A DNA stretch of 64,000 bases from Vespertiliibacter pulmonis (GCF_013377275.1 NZ_CP016615.1:248001-312000), one strand, 5' to 3'. Positions 39,199-49,292 are shown, counted from the stretch's first letter. Notes: generated by a model not told the origin, from the letters alone. Program-made: numbers and translations.

Positions 39199-39226
39199 AA
39201 AAGGTGAGAAATGTTTCTCACCTTTT
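39199..39226. terminator. Terminator between ruvX and ytfJ
   Basis: AAAAGGTGAGA / TCTCACCTTTT 11-bp stem, 6-nt loop, symmetrical A/T edges; serves both converging genes. Confidence 0.75.
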
Positions 39227-39257
39227 ACATAGGTATTTAGGCTAATTTAGTTAGAAC

Positions 39258-39818
39258 TTATTGAGCCACTAATTGTTTTGTTAAATCAATAACTTGTTGA
39301 ACTTGCGTTGGCGATAATTTTCCCTCTGAGACAAACTGAACTTTGCCATTTTTATCTAATACCGCTATAAAACTCTCTTTGGCTTTTAAGCCCCACGCAT
39401 TTTTAACACGACTTTTCTGATCTAACACAACAAGACTATGAGGATTATCTAATTTACCTGATTCCACACTATTTTTAACAAAAATCCCCGTTGCAACAAT
39501 CGCATCATCGGCATTCACAATCGTTGTTGTTTGATATTTAGTACGATCAAAATTAGCTTGACGGATAGCGGTCATTAAAGCCTCATTTTTTTCTTTTACA
39601 CTCGTTCTACCCGCAATATGTTGTACAATTCGTACCTTTCCCACTAATTCTCCAGAAGACCAATTTTTATAAATAATCTCTTTTCCTTTTACCACCAATT
39701 CACCGTCTTTAGTGACATTAACAGCCGGTAAAGACACATTTAACTGGATATTATGTGCAAAAACACTATTTGCTAAAAGAAAGCTGAAAATCCCCGCTTG
39801 CAATAGATTTTTTTTCAT
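39258..39818 (-). CDS. ytfJ: YtfJ-family periplasmic thioredoxin-fold protein
   Basis: A 186-residue exported protein. The start at 39818 has AAGGA upstream and gives a signal peptide ending VFA; an in-frame ATG 14 codons earlier lacks both. The mature protein matches E. coli YtfJ throughout, including GKVRIVQHIAGRTSVKEKN and TTTIVNADDAI. No CxxC motif is present, so redox activity is doubtful; function is unknown. Confidence 0.85.
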   Translation of the reverse strand: MKKNLLQAGIFSFLLANSVFAHNIQLNVSLPAVNVTKDGELVVKGKEIIYKNWSSGELVGKVRIVQHIAGRTSVKEKNEALMTAIRQANFDRTKYQTTTIVNADDAIVATGIFVKNSVESGKLDNPHSLVVLDQKSRVKNAWGLKAKESFIAVLDKNGKVQFVSEGKLSPTQVQQVIDLTKQLVAQ

Positions 39819-40020
39819 CTTTTTTCCTTTTCGTTCATTATATGAATTGAATTTTGCCACGCTAGCAACAATATTGAGCTAGTCTATACTGAAACGCTAT
39901 CATAACAAAGCCGATCAGTCTCTTTTCAGCGAATTTCTACTCGTTTAATTTACAATTTTATGCTATTTTAGCCACCAATTTTCTCAAAATTTATCTTACA
40001 ACTTTTTAAGGAGCTTAATT

Positions 40021-40314
40021 ATGCAACAAGGTAGCGGAATAGAAATGATCTTTATTTTGGTTATTTTCGGATTAATTTTCTATTTTATGATTTACCGCCC
40101 ACAAGCAAAACGCCAAAAACAACAACGTGAGCTACTTGCTAGCTTATCAAAAGGCGATGAGGTGCTGACAAGCGGTGGTTTAATTGGAAAAATTACCAAA
40201 ACAACTGAAAATAGCGATAGTATCGTTATTGCATTAAATGATACAACTGAAGTAACAATCAAACGTGATTTCGTGGTAGCAGTATTACCTAAAGGCTCAT
40301 TAAAATCCCTTTAA
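40021..40314 (+). CDS. yajC: Sec translocon accessory subunit YajC
   Basis: Small single-span membrane protein that joins SecD and SecF in the holo-translocon. A membrane helix at about residues 8-26 ends in the family motif FYFMIYRPQAKRQKQ, followed by the KGDEVLTSGGLIGKI beta domain. 97 residues. ATG follows AAGGAGC. First gene of yajC-secD-secF. Unlike in enterics, queA and tgt are not directly upstream. Confidence 0.93.
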   Translation: MQQGSGIEMIFILVIFGLIFYFMIYRPQAKRQKQQRELLASLSKGDEVLTSGGLIGKITKTTENSDSIVIALNDTTEVTIKRDFVVAVLPKGSLKSL

Positions 40315-40356
40315 TGCTGTTTTCATTCTAACTTTCCTTCTTAAATGGGGCTTATT

Positions 40357-42201
40357 GTGTTAAATCGCTTCCCTCTTTGGAAGAATCTGATGGTAATCTT
40401 TATGGTTGCCATTGGTATTTTATATGCCTTACCAAATTTATATGGTGAAGATCCTTCTGTACAAATTTCGGGTACTCGTGGACAACAAGCTACGACAGAA
40501 ACCCTCTCGCAAGTACAATCTGTACTCCACTCAATGAATATTGAGCCTAAAGCCGTTAGTTTAGCAAATGGTTCAATTCTAGTTCGTTTAGCAAAAGATG
40601 AACAACAACTGCCTGCTAAAGAAAAAATTTCTGAAGTGTTAGGCGATCAATTCTCCGTAGCGTTAAACCTTGCAGCAGCCACACCAAAATGGCTAACTGC
40701 TATTGGCGGAGAACCAATGAAACGTGGACTAGATTTACGTGGTGGTGTTCGCTTCTTAATGGAAGTGGATATGAACACTGCATTAGTTAAGCAACAACAA
40801 CAGCTACAAGATATTATTCGTAACGAATTGCGCAAAGAAAAATTTCAGTATAAAGCGGTGAAAAAGGCCGACAATTTTGCAACTGAAATTGAATTTAGCT
40901 CAAATCAAATTGCTGAAAAAGCTGCTCGTTTTCTTCGCCGTACCCATAGTGATTTAGAAGCAACATTTCTCAATCCTGAAACAATCTCTATTGCTCAATC
41001 TGCTAAAGGGTTAGCTGACGCTAGAGATTCTGCTATTGAACAAAATTTATCTATTTTGCGTAAACGGGTAGAAGAACTAGGTGTATCTGAACCAACCATT
41101 CAGCGCCAAGGAGCAGATCGAATCGTAGTAGAACTCCCAGGAGTACAAGATACAGCTCGAGCAAAAGAAATTTTAGGGGCAACTGCCACACTTGAATTTC
41201 GCTTAGTCAATACGAATGCAAATCCTGACTCTGCGGCTCGTGGCATTATTCCTGCTGATTCTGAAGTAAAACTAACTCGTCAAGATGTACCTACAGTACT
41301 ATATCGCAAAGCGGTATTAAGCGGTGAACATATTATCAATGCCTCTTCAGGCGTTGATGATAAAGGTTTACCACAAGTTAGTATCAATCTTGATAGTGCA
41401 GGTGGCGATTTAATGTCCGCAGCAACTAAGAGTGCCGTAGGAAAACCAATGGCAACCCTTTATAGTGAATATAAAGATAGCGGCCGTAAAGATGAACACG
41501 GTAAAGTTATTCTCGAAAAACACGAAGAAGTAATCAATATTGCAACGATTAACTCTCGTTTAGGTAGCCAATTCCAAATTACAGGGATCAACAGCCCTGC
41601 TGAAGCACAAAACCTAGCCGTATTACTCCGCTCAGGAGCATTAATTGCACCTATTGTGATTGTCGAAGAAAGAACAATCGGTGCATCACTCGGGGCAGAT
41701 AATATTACTCAAGGTATGAATGCAGGTATACTTGGACTCGTACTTACTGTTCTTTTCTGTTTAGTTTACTACAAAGTCTTCGGTATTTTTGCTGCATTAG
41801 CATTGTTTACTAACCTTATTCTCACTGTTGGGCTAATGTCACTCATTGGTGCAACACTCACAATGCCTGGTATTGCAGGGATTGTGCTTGCTGTAGGCAT
41901 GTCTGTTGATGCCAATGTACTGATTTATGAGCGAATTAAAGAAGAAATCCGTAATGGACTTTCTATTCAGCAAGCCATCAATTCAGGTTATAACGGAGCA
42001 TTTACCAGTATTTTCGACTCAAACCTAACTACTGTACTAACCTCCGTTATTCTCTACGCAGTAGGAACTGGCCCAGTCAAGGGCTTTGCCATCACTCTTG
42101 CTCTTGGCGTAATTATTTCAATGTTTACCGCAATTACAGGTACTAGAATGCTTGTAAACTGGATTTATGGCGGTAAACGTGTGAAAAAACTTTGGATTTA
42201 A
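40357..42201 (+). CDS. secD: Protein translocase subunit SecD
   Basis: Membrane protein that uses proton motive force with SecF to pull exported proteins into the periplasm. I place the start at GTG 40357, six bases after GGGG, because it gives MLNRFPLWK, the family N-terminus; the upstream ATG at 40345 would add four residues. The 614-residue protein has GLDLRGGVRFLMEVD, a large periplasmic domain, RQGADRIVVELPG, and the C-terminal six-helix RND-like domain with VGMSVDANVLIYERIKEE. Nine nt separate it from secF. Confidence 0.94.
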   Translation: MLNRFPLWKNLMVIFMVAIGILYALPNLYGEDPSVQISGTRGQQATTETLSQVQSVLHSMNIEPKAVSLANGSILVRLAKDEQQLPAKEKISEVLGDQFSVALNLAAATPKWLTAIGGEPMKRGLDLRGGVRFLMEVDMNTALVKQQQQLQDIIRNELRKEKFQYKAVKKADNFATEIEFSSNQIAEKAARFLRRTHSDLEATFLNPETISIAQSAKGLADARDSAIEQNLSILRKRVEELGVSEPTIQRQGADRIVVELPGVQDTARAKEILGATATLEFRLVNTNANPDSAARGIIPADSEVKLTRQDVPTVLYRKAVLSGEHIINASSGVDDKGLPQVSINLDSAGGDLMSAATKSAVGKPMATLYSEYKDSGRKDEHGKVILEKHEEVINIATINSRLGSQFQITGINSPAEAQNLAVLLRSGALIAPIVIVEERTIGASLGADNITQGMNAGILGLVLTVLFCLVYYKVFGIFAALALFTNLILTVGLMSLIGATLTMPGIAGIVLAVGMSVDANVLIYERIKEEIRNGLSIQQAINSGYNGAFTSIFDSNLTTVLTSVILYAVGTGPVKGFAITLALGVIISMFTAITGTRMLVNWIYGGKRVKKLWI

Positions 42202-42210
42202 GGGGAACAG

Positions 42211-43197
42211 ATGACAACTCAGCAATCTGAAAATAATCGTACAGAAAAAGAAACTGAAATTAAGCTTCCCTATCGCTTAGTACCGTTTATGAAATACAGA
42301 AAAATTGCTTTTCTTTTCTCTATTTTATTAACACTATTCTGTCTTTTTACAATTAGCACCAAAGGCTTTAACTGGGGCTTAGATTTTACTGGTGGAACAG
42401 TAATTGAAACCAATTTCTCTCAACCAGCTGATTTAAATAAAGTTCGAGCAGTACTAGATGAGCATGGCTACCACAGTGCTTTAGTACAAACTTTTGGTGG
42501 ACAAAAAGATGTAATGATCCGTCTTCCTGCATCTGCAGGCGACACAACACTTGGTAACAAAGTGATGGATTTAATCCACCAAAAACTTGATGCCAAGGCA
42601 ACTATTCAAAGTATTGAATTCGTTGGGCCTAATGTTGGGGAAGAGCTTACACAAGGAGCAATTTACGCAACTCTTGCTACTTTAGTGATGCTACTCCTTT
42701 ATGTTGGATTTAGATTTGAATGGCGTTTAGGTGTAGGCGGAATTTTAGCCCTATTCCACGATGTGATTGTAACAATTGGCGTTTTCTCTCTATTACAAAT
42801 TGAAATCGACTTAACTTTCGTTGCTGCAATTTTATCGGTAGTTGGTTACTCTCTCAACGATAGTATCGTGGTATTTGACCGTGTACGTGAAAACTTTCCT
42901 AAAATCCGTCGCCGAGAATCTTTTGAAGTGATTGATATTTCATTAAGCCAAACATTATCTCGTACCTTAATGACCTCAATTACCACGCTATTTGTAGTGC
43001 TTGCACTTTACTTACTTGGTGGTCCAACACTTCACAGCTTCTCATTAGCTTTATTAATTGGTATCGGTTTTGGTACTTACTCTTCAATTTATATCGCTAT
43101 CGGTGTAGCATTACAGCTCGGTTTGAAACGTGAACATATGCTTCAACCCGTAGCTGAAAAAGAAGGGGCTGATCAACAATCTCTTATTGATTACTAA
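42211..43197 (+). CDS. secF: Protein translocase subunit SecF
   Basis: Partner of SecD. The 328-residue protein has one N-terminal helix, the GLDFTGGTVIE motif, a short periplasmic domain, then five helices with VVGYSLNDSIVVFDRVREN, the segment that carries the proton path. Last gene of yajC-secD-secF; the transcript ends at a hairpin built from two inverted uptake signals at 43223-43275. Confidence 0.94.
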   Translation: MTTQQSENNRTEKETEIKLPYRLVPFMKYRKIAFLFSILLTLFCLFTISTKGFNWGLDFTGGTVIETNFSQPADLNKVRAVLDEHGYHSALVQTFGGQKDVMIRLPASAGDTTLGNKVMDLIHQKLDAKATIQSIEFVGPNVGEELTQGAIYATLATLVMLLLYVGFRFEWRLGVGGILALFHDVIVTIGVFSLLQIEIDLTFVAAILSVVGYSLNDSIVVFDRVRENFPKIRRRESFEVIDISLSQTLSRTLMTSITTLFVVLALYLLGGPTLHSFSLALLIGIGFGTYSSIYIAIGVALQLGLKREHMLQPVAEKEGADQQSLIDY

Positions 43198-43222
43198 AAC
43201 AGCCTATTACTAAATACGAAAC

Positions 43223-43275
43223 AAGCGGTTAGTTACCCAGAATATTATGCAATTTCTGTAAGTAACTAACCGCTT
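43223..43275 (+). terminator. Terminator made of paired uptake signal sequences after secF
   Basis: Perfect 14-bp inverted repeat AAGCGGTTAGTTAC / GTAACTAACCGCTT with a 25-nt loop, followed by ATTATTTTTAT. Each arm contains the uptake signal core; 43221-43229 is an exact ACAAGCGGT. Confidence 0.7.
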
Positions 43276-43398
43276 ATTATTTTTATAACTTTCGAAAATA
43301 ATACTTATTTTATAATGCTCCCAATAATTTACTTCTCTTTATCATATTCGTTCTACTCAAGAATTATTCTCTTACTTATTTTTTTATTATCTAATAAA

Positions 43399-43425
43399 AA
43401 AGGACAATATTAATAATTGCCCTTT
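43399..43425 (-). terminator. Terminator after the YgjV-like gene
   Basis: AAAGGACAAT pairs with ATTGCCCTTT (one A/C mismatch), 7-nt loop; the minus strand continues with a T6 run. The rest of the 261-bp stretch 43198-43458 holds the secF terminator and otherwise nothing recognisable. Confidence 0.6.
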
Positions 43426-43458
43426 ATCAGTTAGATCTTAAGCCACAGCCACTTACTT

Positions 43459-43683
43459 TTATGATTGCTTTTCTTTTAAGCCTTTAAAAATAAAATAAAT
43501 ATTCACTGCTGTAACAAAAATATTAAGACCTGCAACAGGTAATGAGCCAATTAATGAGCCATAAATCACAAAACAAAATGCACCTAAAGCATTTACTAGG
43601 CGTAATTTGATTACATCTTTCAATAAAAAAGAGATCGCAACTAGGATCATTGCGATATAGCCAAGAATTTCAGTAAAATCCAT
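43459..43683 (-). CDS. Small inner membrane protein, YgjV-like
   Basis: A 74-residue protein with two to three hydrophobic segments covering nearly its whole length. MDFTEILGYIAMILVAISF and the KLRLVNALGAFCFVIYG segment resemble the Imp-YgjV family of bacterial inner membrane proteins, about which little is known. The ATG at 43683 has AAGGA upstream; the open frame goes five codons further without a ribosome site. Single gene. Confidence 0.65.
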   Translation of the reverse strand: MDFTEILGYIAMILVAISFLLKDVIKLRLVNALGAFCFVIYGSLIGSLPVAGLNIFVTAVNIYFIFKGLKEKQS

Positions 43684-43890
43684 ATAATTCCTTATCATAA
43701 ATATTCTTATCTAGTTATTTTAACCGTTCTTTCACTTTCTGTCGGTAGTTGTTTTTTACGCAAAGGTTTGCTTATAAAAAATTTACAAAAAAAGCATTTT
43801 TTGATAAAAAAATAACTATGATAATGGTATTTTTTAGTCAAAAACTTAACCCTGAATCAGAAAATATAACTACTTATTATCAGATCTACT

Positions 43891-44151
43891 TTAATAATAG
43901 CCCAAGCCATAGTAGTACAAGCTTGGATAAACACTAGGATAATAGCGATAAACTTTAATTTTCGTTGTTCTATCACTATGGTTTAACTCCTGCTCATCTT
44001 GTTTTGCTGTTGGGCTTACTGTATTCCCTGTCGCAACTTTTCGGTTATATTCCTGAACAGCTTTCATATCCATAGGAACAGTACTCTGTTGTGCTTGTTC
44101 AGCACAAGCTGTCAGTATTAATGGCATGACTATATATAAATATTTTTTCAT
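43891..44151 (-). CDS. Small hypothetical lipoprotein with Tyr-rich tail
   Basis: An 86-residue protein with a lipoprotein signal and lipobox LTAC (Cys16). The mature chain is polar and ends in a very Tyr-rich tail (YRYYPSVYPSLYYYGLGYY). No known family was recognised. It lies 56 nt after another small lipoprotein gene on the same strand, and the two may be one unit. The gap 43684-43890 contains only low-complexity AT-rich sequence; a 62-codon plus-strand frame there lacks a ribosome site and is not called. Confidence 0.6.
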   Translation of the reverse strand: MKKYLYIVMPLILTACAEQAQQSTVPMDMKAVQEYNRKVATGNTVSPTAKQDEQELNHSDRTTKIKVYRYYPSVYPSLYYYGLGYY

Positions 44152-44207
44152 TTTAGTCCCCTAAAAATAATTGCTCACCATAAATTTATATTCCAAACAT
44201 ATAAAAT

Positions 44208-44492
44208 TTACTGATTATGATATTCCTTAACAGTAACTTTCGGTAAATTATGAGAAGAATTTAACGCATTTATTTTATTTCTAGCTTGCTTTGCAATTTC
44301 TTGATATTCCTTATTAAGAAATTCTGATTTAGCCCTAATATTAGTTGCCTTTTCCATAGCAGATACAGGATCTTTATCTATCAAATTAGATAATGTCTCT
44401 TGATCTTGAGGCTTTGGCTTCAAAGGATAAGTACTTTCTTGAGAACTACAAGCAGAAAGAAATAGAGATGCTACTAATAATAATCTTTTCAT
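44208..44492 (-). CDS. Small hypothetical lipoprotein
   Basis: A 94-residue protein with signal peptide and lipobox LSAC (Cys15), then a polar, charged mature chain with a likely helical region (EKATNIRAKSEFLNKEYQEIAKQARNK-type composition). Not recognised. It precedes the Tyr-rich lipoprotein gene on the same strand and follows rplT's terminator. Confidence 0.6.
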   Translation of the reverse strand: MKRLLLVASLFLSACSSQESTYPLKPKPQDQETLSNLIDKDPVSAMEKATNIRAKSEFLNKEYQEIAKQARNKINALNSSHNLPKVTVKEYHNQ

Positions 44493-44604
44493 AAATATTA
44501 ACCTTACTAATAATCAACTTAGTTTTAATTCTATATTAATAAGTTTAAATTCCAAACAATTTATCCTCTAAATTTCTAATATAAAGGTAAATATTTAGCC
44601 AATA

Positions 44605-44629
44605 AAAAAGCACCCAATGGGTGCTTTTT
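44605..44629 (-). terminator. Terminator of the infC-rpmI-rplT operon
   Basis: AAAAAGCACCC / GGGTGCTTTTT stem with a 3-nt loop directly after rplT, ending in a T-run on the minus strand. Confidence 0.85.
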
Positions 44630-44645
44630 CTCTATTCTTTAATTA

Positions 44646-45002
<357 letters not shown>

Positions 45003-45090
45003 TTAATCTCCTACTTATCTAATTTGAACATTCTGTTCATTCATTTAAAAACTAAAAACTCACTAATCGTACGTTAGCTTACTTAAACGC

Positions 45091-45288
45091 TTATGCGTAT
45101 GGTAAGCAAGCAATTACTAATACTTGGTCTGCTTTCGCTACCATTGATTTATGACGTAAATGACGTTTACGTTTAGTTGTTTTCTTAGTCAAAATGTGAC
45201 GTAAGTGAGATTGTTTACGTTTGAAACCGCCAGACGCTGTTTTTTTGAAACGTTTAGCAGCACCACGTACTGTTTTAATTTTTGGCAT
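45091..45288 (-). CDS. rpmI: 50S ribosomal protein L35
   Basis: 65-residue basic protein, [17 protein letters not shown] at the start and [17 protein letters not shown] in the middle, diagnostic of L35. It lies 114 nt after infC and 91 nt before rplT; the leader between infC and rpmI is where L20 acts in E. coli. Confidence 0.97.
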   Translation of the reverse strand: MPKIKTVRGAAKRFKKTASGGFKRKQSHLRHILTKKTTKRKRHLRHKSMVAKADQVLVIACLPYA

Positions 45289-45402
45289 TGTTTAAAAACT
45301 CCGCATTGTTTAAGTTTACAACATAGCAATTAGGCGAAAATAAATAATTAATTTTTGAGTAAATACCCCAATATCAATATTATTTTACTTGAGTTGCACT
45401 AA

Positions 45403-45942
45403 TTACTTCTTTTTCGGGGCAAGTACCATTACGGCTTGACGACCTTCTAATCTACCTGGGGCTGATTCAACCACAGAAATTTCAGCTAAGTCATTTTTAA
45501 CACGCTCTAATACTTCCATACCAATTTCTTGGTGAGCCATCTCACGTCCACGGAAACGGACAGTAATTTTAGCTTTATCCCCTTCTTCTAAAAAGCGAAT
45601 CAGGCTGCGTAGTTTTACCTGATAGTCGCCTTCGTCTGTACCTGGACGGAATTTAATTTCCTTCACTTGTACGACTTTCTGTTTTTTCTTCTGCTCTTTT
45701 GCGGCTTTCTCTTTCTCGTAAATAAACTTACCATAGTTCATAATGCGACAAACAGGAGGTTCAGCATTAGGGCTAATTTCAACCAAATCCAACTCGGCTG
45801 CTTCAGCTCGTGCTAGTGCATCTTGAATTGATACGATACCAACTTGCTCGCCATCTTGATCGGTCAAGCGAACTTCCTTTACACGAATTTCATCGTTAAG
45901 ACGATGAGCTCGATTTGTCTGAACACGTTTTACAGGTTTAAT
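45403..45942 (-). CDS. infC: Translation initiation factor IF-3 (ATT start)
   Basis: IF-3 blocks premature 50S joining and discriminates start codons. The frame is open to an ATG at 45978, but the family start is ATT at 45940-45942, nine nt after AAGAGG; it yields a 180-residue protein beginning (M)[18 protein letters not shown], aligned with E. coli IF-3 (also from ATT). Motifs: [15 protein letters not shown] and [17 protein letters not shown]. The rare start is the basis of IF-3 self-repression in E. coli. A promoter candidate lies about 95 nt upstream, and glycerate kinase, not thrS, is the next gene upstream. Confidence 0.93.
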   Translation of the reverse strand: MKPVKRVQTNRAHRLNDEIRVKEVRLTDQDGEQVGIVSIQDALARAEAAELDLVEISPNAEPPVCRIMNYGKFIYEKEKAAKEQKKKQKVVQVKEIKFRPGTDEGDYQVKLRSLIRFLEEGDKAKITVRFRGREMAHQEIGMEVLERVKNDLAEISVVESAPGRLEGRQAVMVLAPKKK

Positions 45943-46038
45943 AGTTCTATTCCTCTTGTAGATTTTTCTTATAATCATACCGCTTGCAGAAGAAAGTATG
46001 ATTTCTTACATTGACTCATAAATGAGCAAAACGCCCGA

Positions 46039-46067
46039 ATTCTAATGGATACAGCAGAATAAAGCAA
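46039..46067 (-). promoter_or_regulatory. Candidate promoter of infC
   Basis: On the minus strand TTGCTT and TAGAAT are 17 bp apart, in the gap between the glycerate kinase gene and infC, giving a leader of about 90 nt before the ATT start. Confidence 0.5.
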
Positions 46068-46091
46068 TAGAAAATATATAAAATGACAAGA

Positions 46092-47255
46092 CTATTTAAC
46101 GTTTCTGATTAAACCTTCTTTTTCAGCCGCTAATTTACACAATCTTGCTACATTCTCTGCTGTTGATATTATATTCTCTTTTGCTGATTTTAAGGTTGCA
46201 TCAAGATTTTCTACTTGACGAATAATCGGAAATACCGCATCAATCCCATATTCATATACTACAGAATAATCAGCTTTAACACTTCCAACAATAGCAATTA
46301 CAGGCTTACTCCATTGCTTAGCGACTTTTGCAACACCAATAGGTGTTTTACCTGCAATAGTTTGCGAATCCATACGGCCTTCCCCTGTAATTACCCAATC
46401 TGCATTTTTAATTTTCTCTGCTAAATTGGTCGCTTGAACAACCATTTCTACGCCAGATTTTAACGTTACATTTGGAAGCAATAACAACCCTGCCCCCATC
46501 CCACCTGCAGCCCCTGCTCCTGAAGGATGAGCAATATCTAAGTTATACTGTAATTTTACCTGTTCTGCAAAATGCTCTAAAGCACGATCTAGAATTTGAA
46601 CCATTTCAGGCGTTGCTCCTTTTTGAGGAGCAAACACGGCCGACGCCCCCTTTTCACCACATAATTGATGAGTAACATCACAGGCAACGTCAATTTGTAC
46701 CTGTGCTAAACGGCTATCTAATTGGCTTAAATCAATCTGAGATATTGATGAAAGGTGCTCCCCACCAAACTTAACATCCTCTCCTTTATTCGTTAGAAAA
46801 TGAGCGCCTAGTGCTTGTAACATTCCTACTCCACCATCATTTGTTGCACTACCGCCAATGCCAAGCAGAATTTTTTTCACCCCTAAATCTAATGCTTTTT
46901 TAATTAATTCACCTGTACCATAGCTTGTCGTTTTTAATGGATTACGTTGTTCAACAGGAACTAAATGCAATCCAGACGCTGCTGCCATTTCAATAAAAGC
47001 AGTTTGCTTATCACCAGACAGTCCAAAAACAGCCTCAACTTGATTAGCAAGCGGTGCGATTACGACTTCTTTTTGTAAATGCCCCGAAGTTGCATCAACC
47101 AGCGATTGAACCGTCCCTTCACCGCCATCAGCCATTGGCACAAGTTGATAAGTCGCCTGTGGAAAAATTCGCTGAAAACCTTCTTGAATGGCTAATGCAA
47201 CCTCTAAGGCATTCAAACTCTCTTTAAATGAATCAGGGGCTATTACAATATTCAT
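46092..47255 (-). CDS. garK: Glycerate kinase (GarK/GlxK type)
   Basis: Phosphorylates D-glycerate to 2-phosphoglycerate. The 387-residue protein has the family opening MNIVIAPDSFKESLNA, the PMADGGEGT motif near residue 42, GIGGSATNDGGVGMLQALGA, and PSGAGAAGGMGAGL. garK and glxK products are too alike to tell apart here. It stands between thrS and infC on the same strand, isolated from thrS by a terminator, so it is probably its own unit. No garD, garL or garR gene is nearby. Confidence 0.88.
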   Translation of the reverse strand: MNIVIAPDSFKESLNALEVALAIQEGFQRIFPQATYQLVPMADGGEGTVQSLVDATSGHLQKEVVIAPLANQVEAVFGLSGDKQTAFIEMAAASGLHLVPVEQRNPLKTTSYGTGELIKKALDLGVKKILLGIGGSATNDGGVGMLQALGAHFLTNKGEDVKFGGEHLSSISQIDLSQLDSRLAQVQIDVACDVTHQLCGEKGASAVFAPQKGATPEMVQILDRALEHFAEQVKLQYNLDIAHPSGAGAAGGMGAGLLLLPNVTLKSGVEMVVQATNLAEKIKNADWVITGEGRMDSQTIAGKTPIGVAKVAKQWSKPVIAIVGSVKADYSVVYEYGIDAVFPIIRQVENLDATLKSAKENIISTAENVARLCKLAAEKEGLIRNVK

Positions 47256-47289
47256 TTTATCTCCAATTTAGAACCGAATTGATACAAAA

Positions 47290-47320
47290 AAGGCTAAACA
47301 GATTCTATCCGTTTAGCCTT
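47290..47320 (-). terminator. Terminator after thrS
   Basis: AAGGCTAAAC / GTTTAGCCTT with extra inner pairing (GAT / ATC); the minus strand continues as TTTTTTG. Confidence 0.75.
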
Positions 47321-47360
47321 AAATTTATACGATAATTTCTATTATCATAGCGCTAAAAAA

Positions 47361-49292
47361 TTACTCTTCACCAAATAATTTTAACTCACGTTGTTTAATC
47401 TGGTTTTTAAGCATTTCCGTAAACTCAGCAACAGTGAAAGTGCCAAGATCTGCCCCTTTACGGGTACGAACTGCAATTTTGCCAGCTTCGATCTCTTTAT
47501 CGCCACAAACAATCATATAAGGCACTCGGCGTAAGGTATGTTCACGAATTTTAAAGCCAATTTTTTCATTTCGAAGATCAGCTTTCGCTCGAATACCTGC
47601 ATCAGATAACGTTTTAACCACATCTTTTACATAGTCTGATTGGCTATCGGTAATATTCATCACAACTGCCTGAACAGGAGCAAGCCAGGTTGGGAAAAAG
47701 CCTGCATACTCTTCAGTAATAATCCCGATAAAACGTTCTAATGAACCTAAAATAGCACGGTGAATCATCACAGGGGTTTTGCGATCATTATCTTCTGCAA
47801 CATACGAAGCACTTAAACGTTCTGGTAAGAAGAAATCTAATTGAATTGTGCCACATTGCCAAGCCCGATCTAAGCTATCATGTAAAGTGAATTCAATTTT
47901 CGGGCCATAAAATGCCCCCTCACCTTCTTGAATTTCAAATTCTAGTCCATTTGCAACTAATGCTGCGGCCAAATCTGCTTCGGCTTTCGCCCACATTTCA
48001 TCTGTACCGATGCTATTTTCTGGTCGAGTTGAAAGTTTAACTTTGATATTTTCAAAACCAAAGGTACTGTAAATATCGTAAACCATTTTAATACAAGCGG
48101 TAACTTCTGGCTCAACTTGATCAGGCGTACAGAAAATATGTGCATCATCTTGCGTAAAACCTCTGACTCGCATAATGCCATGCAATGAACCTGACGGTTC
48201 ATTTCGATGGCAAGAGCCAAATTCTGCCATACGCAACGGCAAATCACGGTAGGATTTTAAACCTTGATTAAAAATTTGAATATGTCCTGGACAGTTCATT
48301 GGTTTAATCGCATATTCACGATTTTCTGATGACGTTGTAAACATCAAATCGCCATAGTTTTGCCAGTGACCTGTTTTTTCCCATAATATACGGTCCATCA
48401 TAAATGGGCCTTTAACTTCCTGATAATCGTATTGCTTTAATTTAGTCCGTACAAAAGTTTCTAGCTCACGGAAAATTGTCCAACCATCGTTATGCCAGAA
48501 CACCATACCCGGTGCTTCCTCTTGCATATGGAAAAGATCTAATGCCTTACCAATTTTACGGTGATCTCGTTTTGCTGCTTCTTCTAAACGATGTAAATAA
48601 TCAGCAAGTTGTTTTTTATCTGCCCATGCTGTGCCGTAAATACGTTGCAACATTTTGTTTTTACTATCGCCACGCCAGTATGCCCCCGCCACTTTCATAA
48701 TTTTGAAATGATGGCAAAAACGCATATTTGGCACATGAGGACCACGACACATATCAATATATTCTTCATGATGATATAATGCTGGCGTGTCCGATTTATC
48801 TATATTTTCATCTAAAATAGCAAGTTTATAAGGCTCATTACGATCTTCAAAAGTATCATGGGCGGTTTGCCAGCTACCGACTTTTTTCACCACATCATAA
48901 TTTGTTTTAGCCAATGCTAACATCCGTTTTTCAATATTATCTAAGTCTTCTTGTGTCAAAGAACGGTCTAAATCAACATCATAATAAAAGCCGTTATCAA
49001 TAGTTGGCCCAATTGCCATTTTCGCATCAGGAAAAAGCTGTTTAATTGCGTGCCCAAGTAAATGTGCCGTTGAGTGGCGGATAATTTCTAATCCATCTTC
49101 ATCTTTAGCAGTAATAATTTCTAGCTTTGCATCTTCAGTAATTAAATCTGATGCATCACGGCGAATCCCGTTCACTCGCCCTGCAATAGTTGCTTTTGCT
49201 AGCCCTGCACCAATACTTTGTGCAACATCTAAAACAGTAACTGGATTTTCAAATTGGCGTTGAGAGCCATCTGGAAGTGTAATAATTGGCAT
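47361..49292 (-). CDS. thrS: Threonyl-tRNA synthetase
   Basis: Class II synthetase that charges tRNA-Thr. The 643-residue protein (ATG at 49292, AAGGAAC upstream) starts with a TGS domain ([11 protein letters not shown]), followed by the editing domain with HSTAHLLGH (His73, His77) and [15 protein letters not shown]. The catalytic core shows [21 protein letters not shown] and the motif 3 region around [11 protein letters not shown]. The frame runs 18 codons further upstream without family similarity. Unlike in E. coli, infC is not directly downstream. Confidence 0.95.
   Translation of the reverse strand: MPIITLPDGSQRQFENPVTVLDVAQSIGAGLAKATIAGRVNGIRRDASDLITEDAKLEIITAKDEDGLEIIRHSTAHLLGHAIKQLFPDAKMAIGPTIDNGFYYDVDLDRSLTQEDLDNIEKRMLALAKTNYDVVKKVGSWQTAHDTFEDRNEPYKLAILDENIDKSDTPALYHHEEYIDMCRGPHVPNMRFCHHFKIMKVAGAYWRGDSKNKMLQRIYGTAWADKKQLADYLHRLEEAAKRDHRKIGKALDLFHMQEEAPGMVFWHNDGWTIFRELETFVRTKLKQYDYQEVKGPFMMDRILWEKTGHWQNYGDLMFTTSSENREYAIKPMNCPGHIQIFNQGLKSYRDLPLRMAEFGSCHRNEPSGSLHGIMRVRGFTQDDAHIFCTPDQVEPEVTACIKMVYDIYSTFGFENIKVKLSTRPENSIGTDEMWAKAEADLAAALVANGLEFEIQEGEGAFYGPKIEFTLHDSLDRAWQCGTIQLDFFLPERLSASYVAEDNDRKTPVMIHRAILGSLERFIGIITEEYAGFFPTWLAPVQAVVMNITDSQSDYVKDVVKTLSDAGIRAKADLRNEKIGFKIREHTLRRVPYMIVCGDKEIEAGKIAVRTRKGADLGTFTVAEFTEMLKNQIKQRELKLFGEE

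Noticed and set aside
43749-43937. 62-codon plus-strand frame
   Set aside because: Low-complexity AT-rich sequence without a Shine-Dalgarno, running into the end of a lipoprotein gene.
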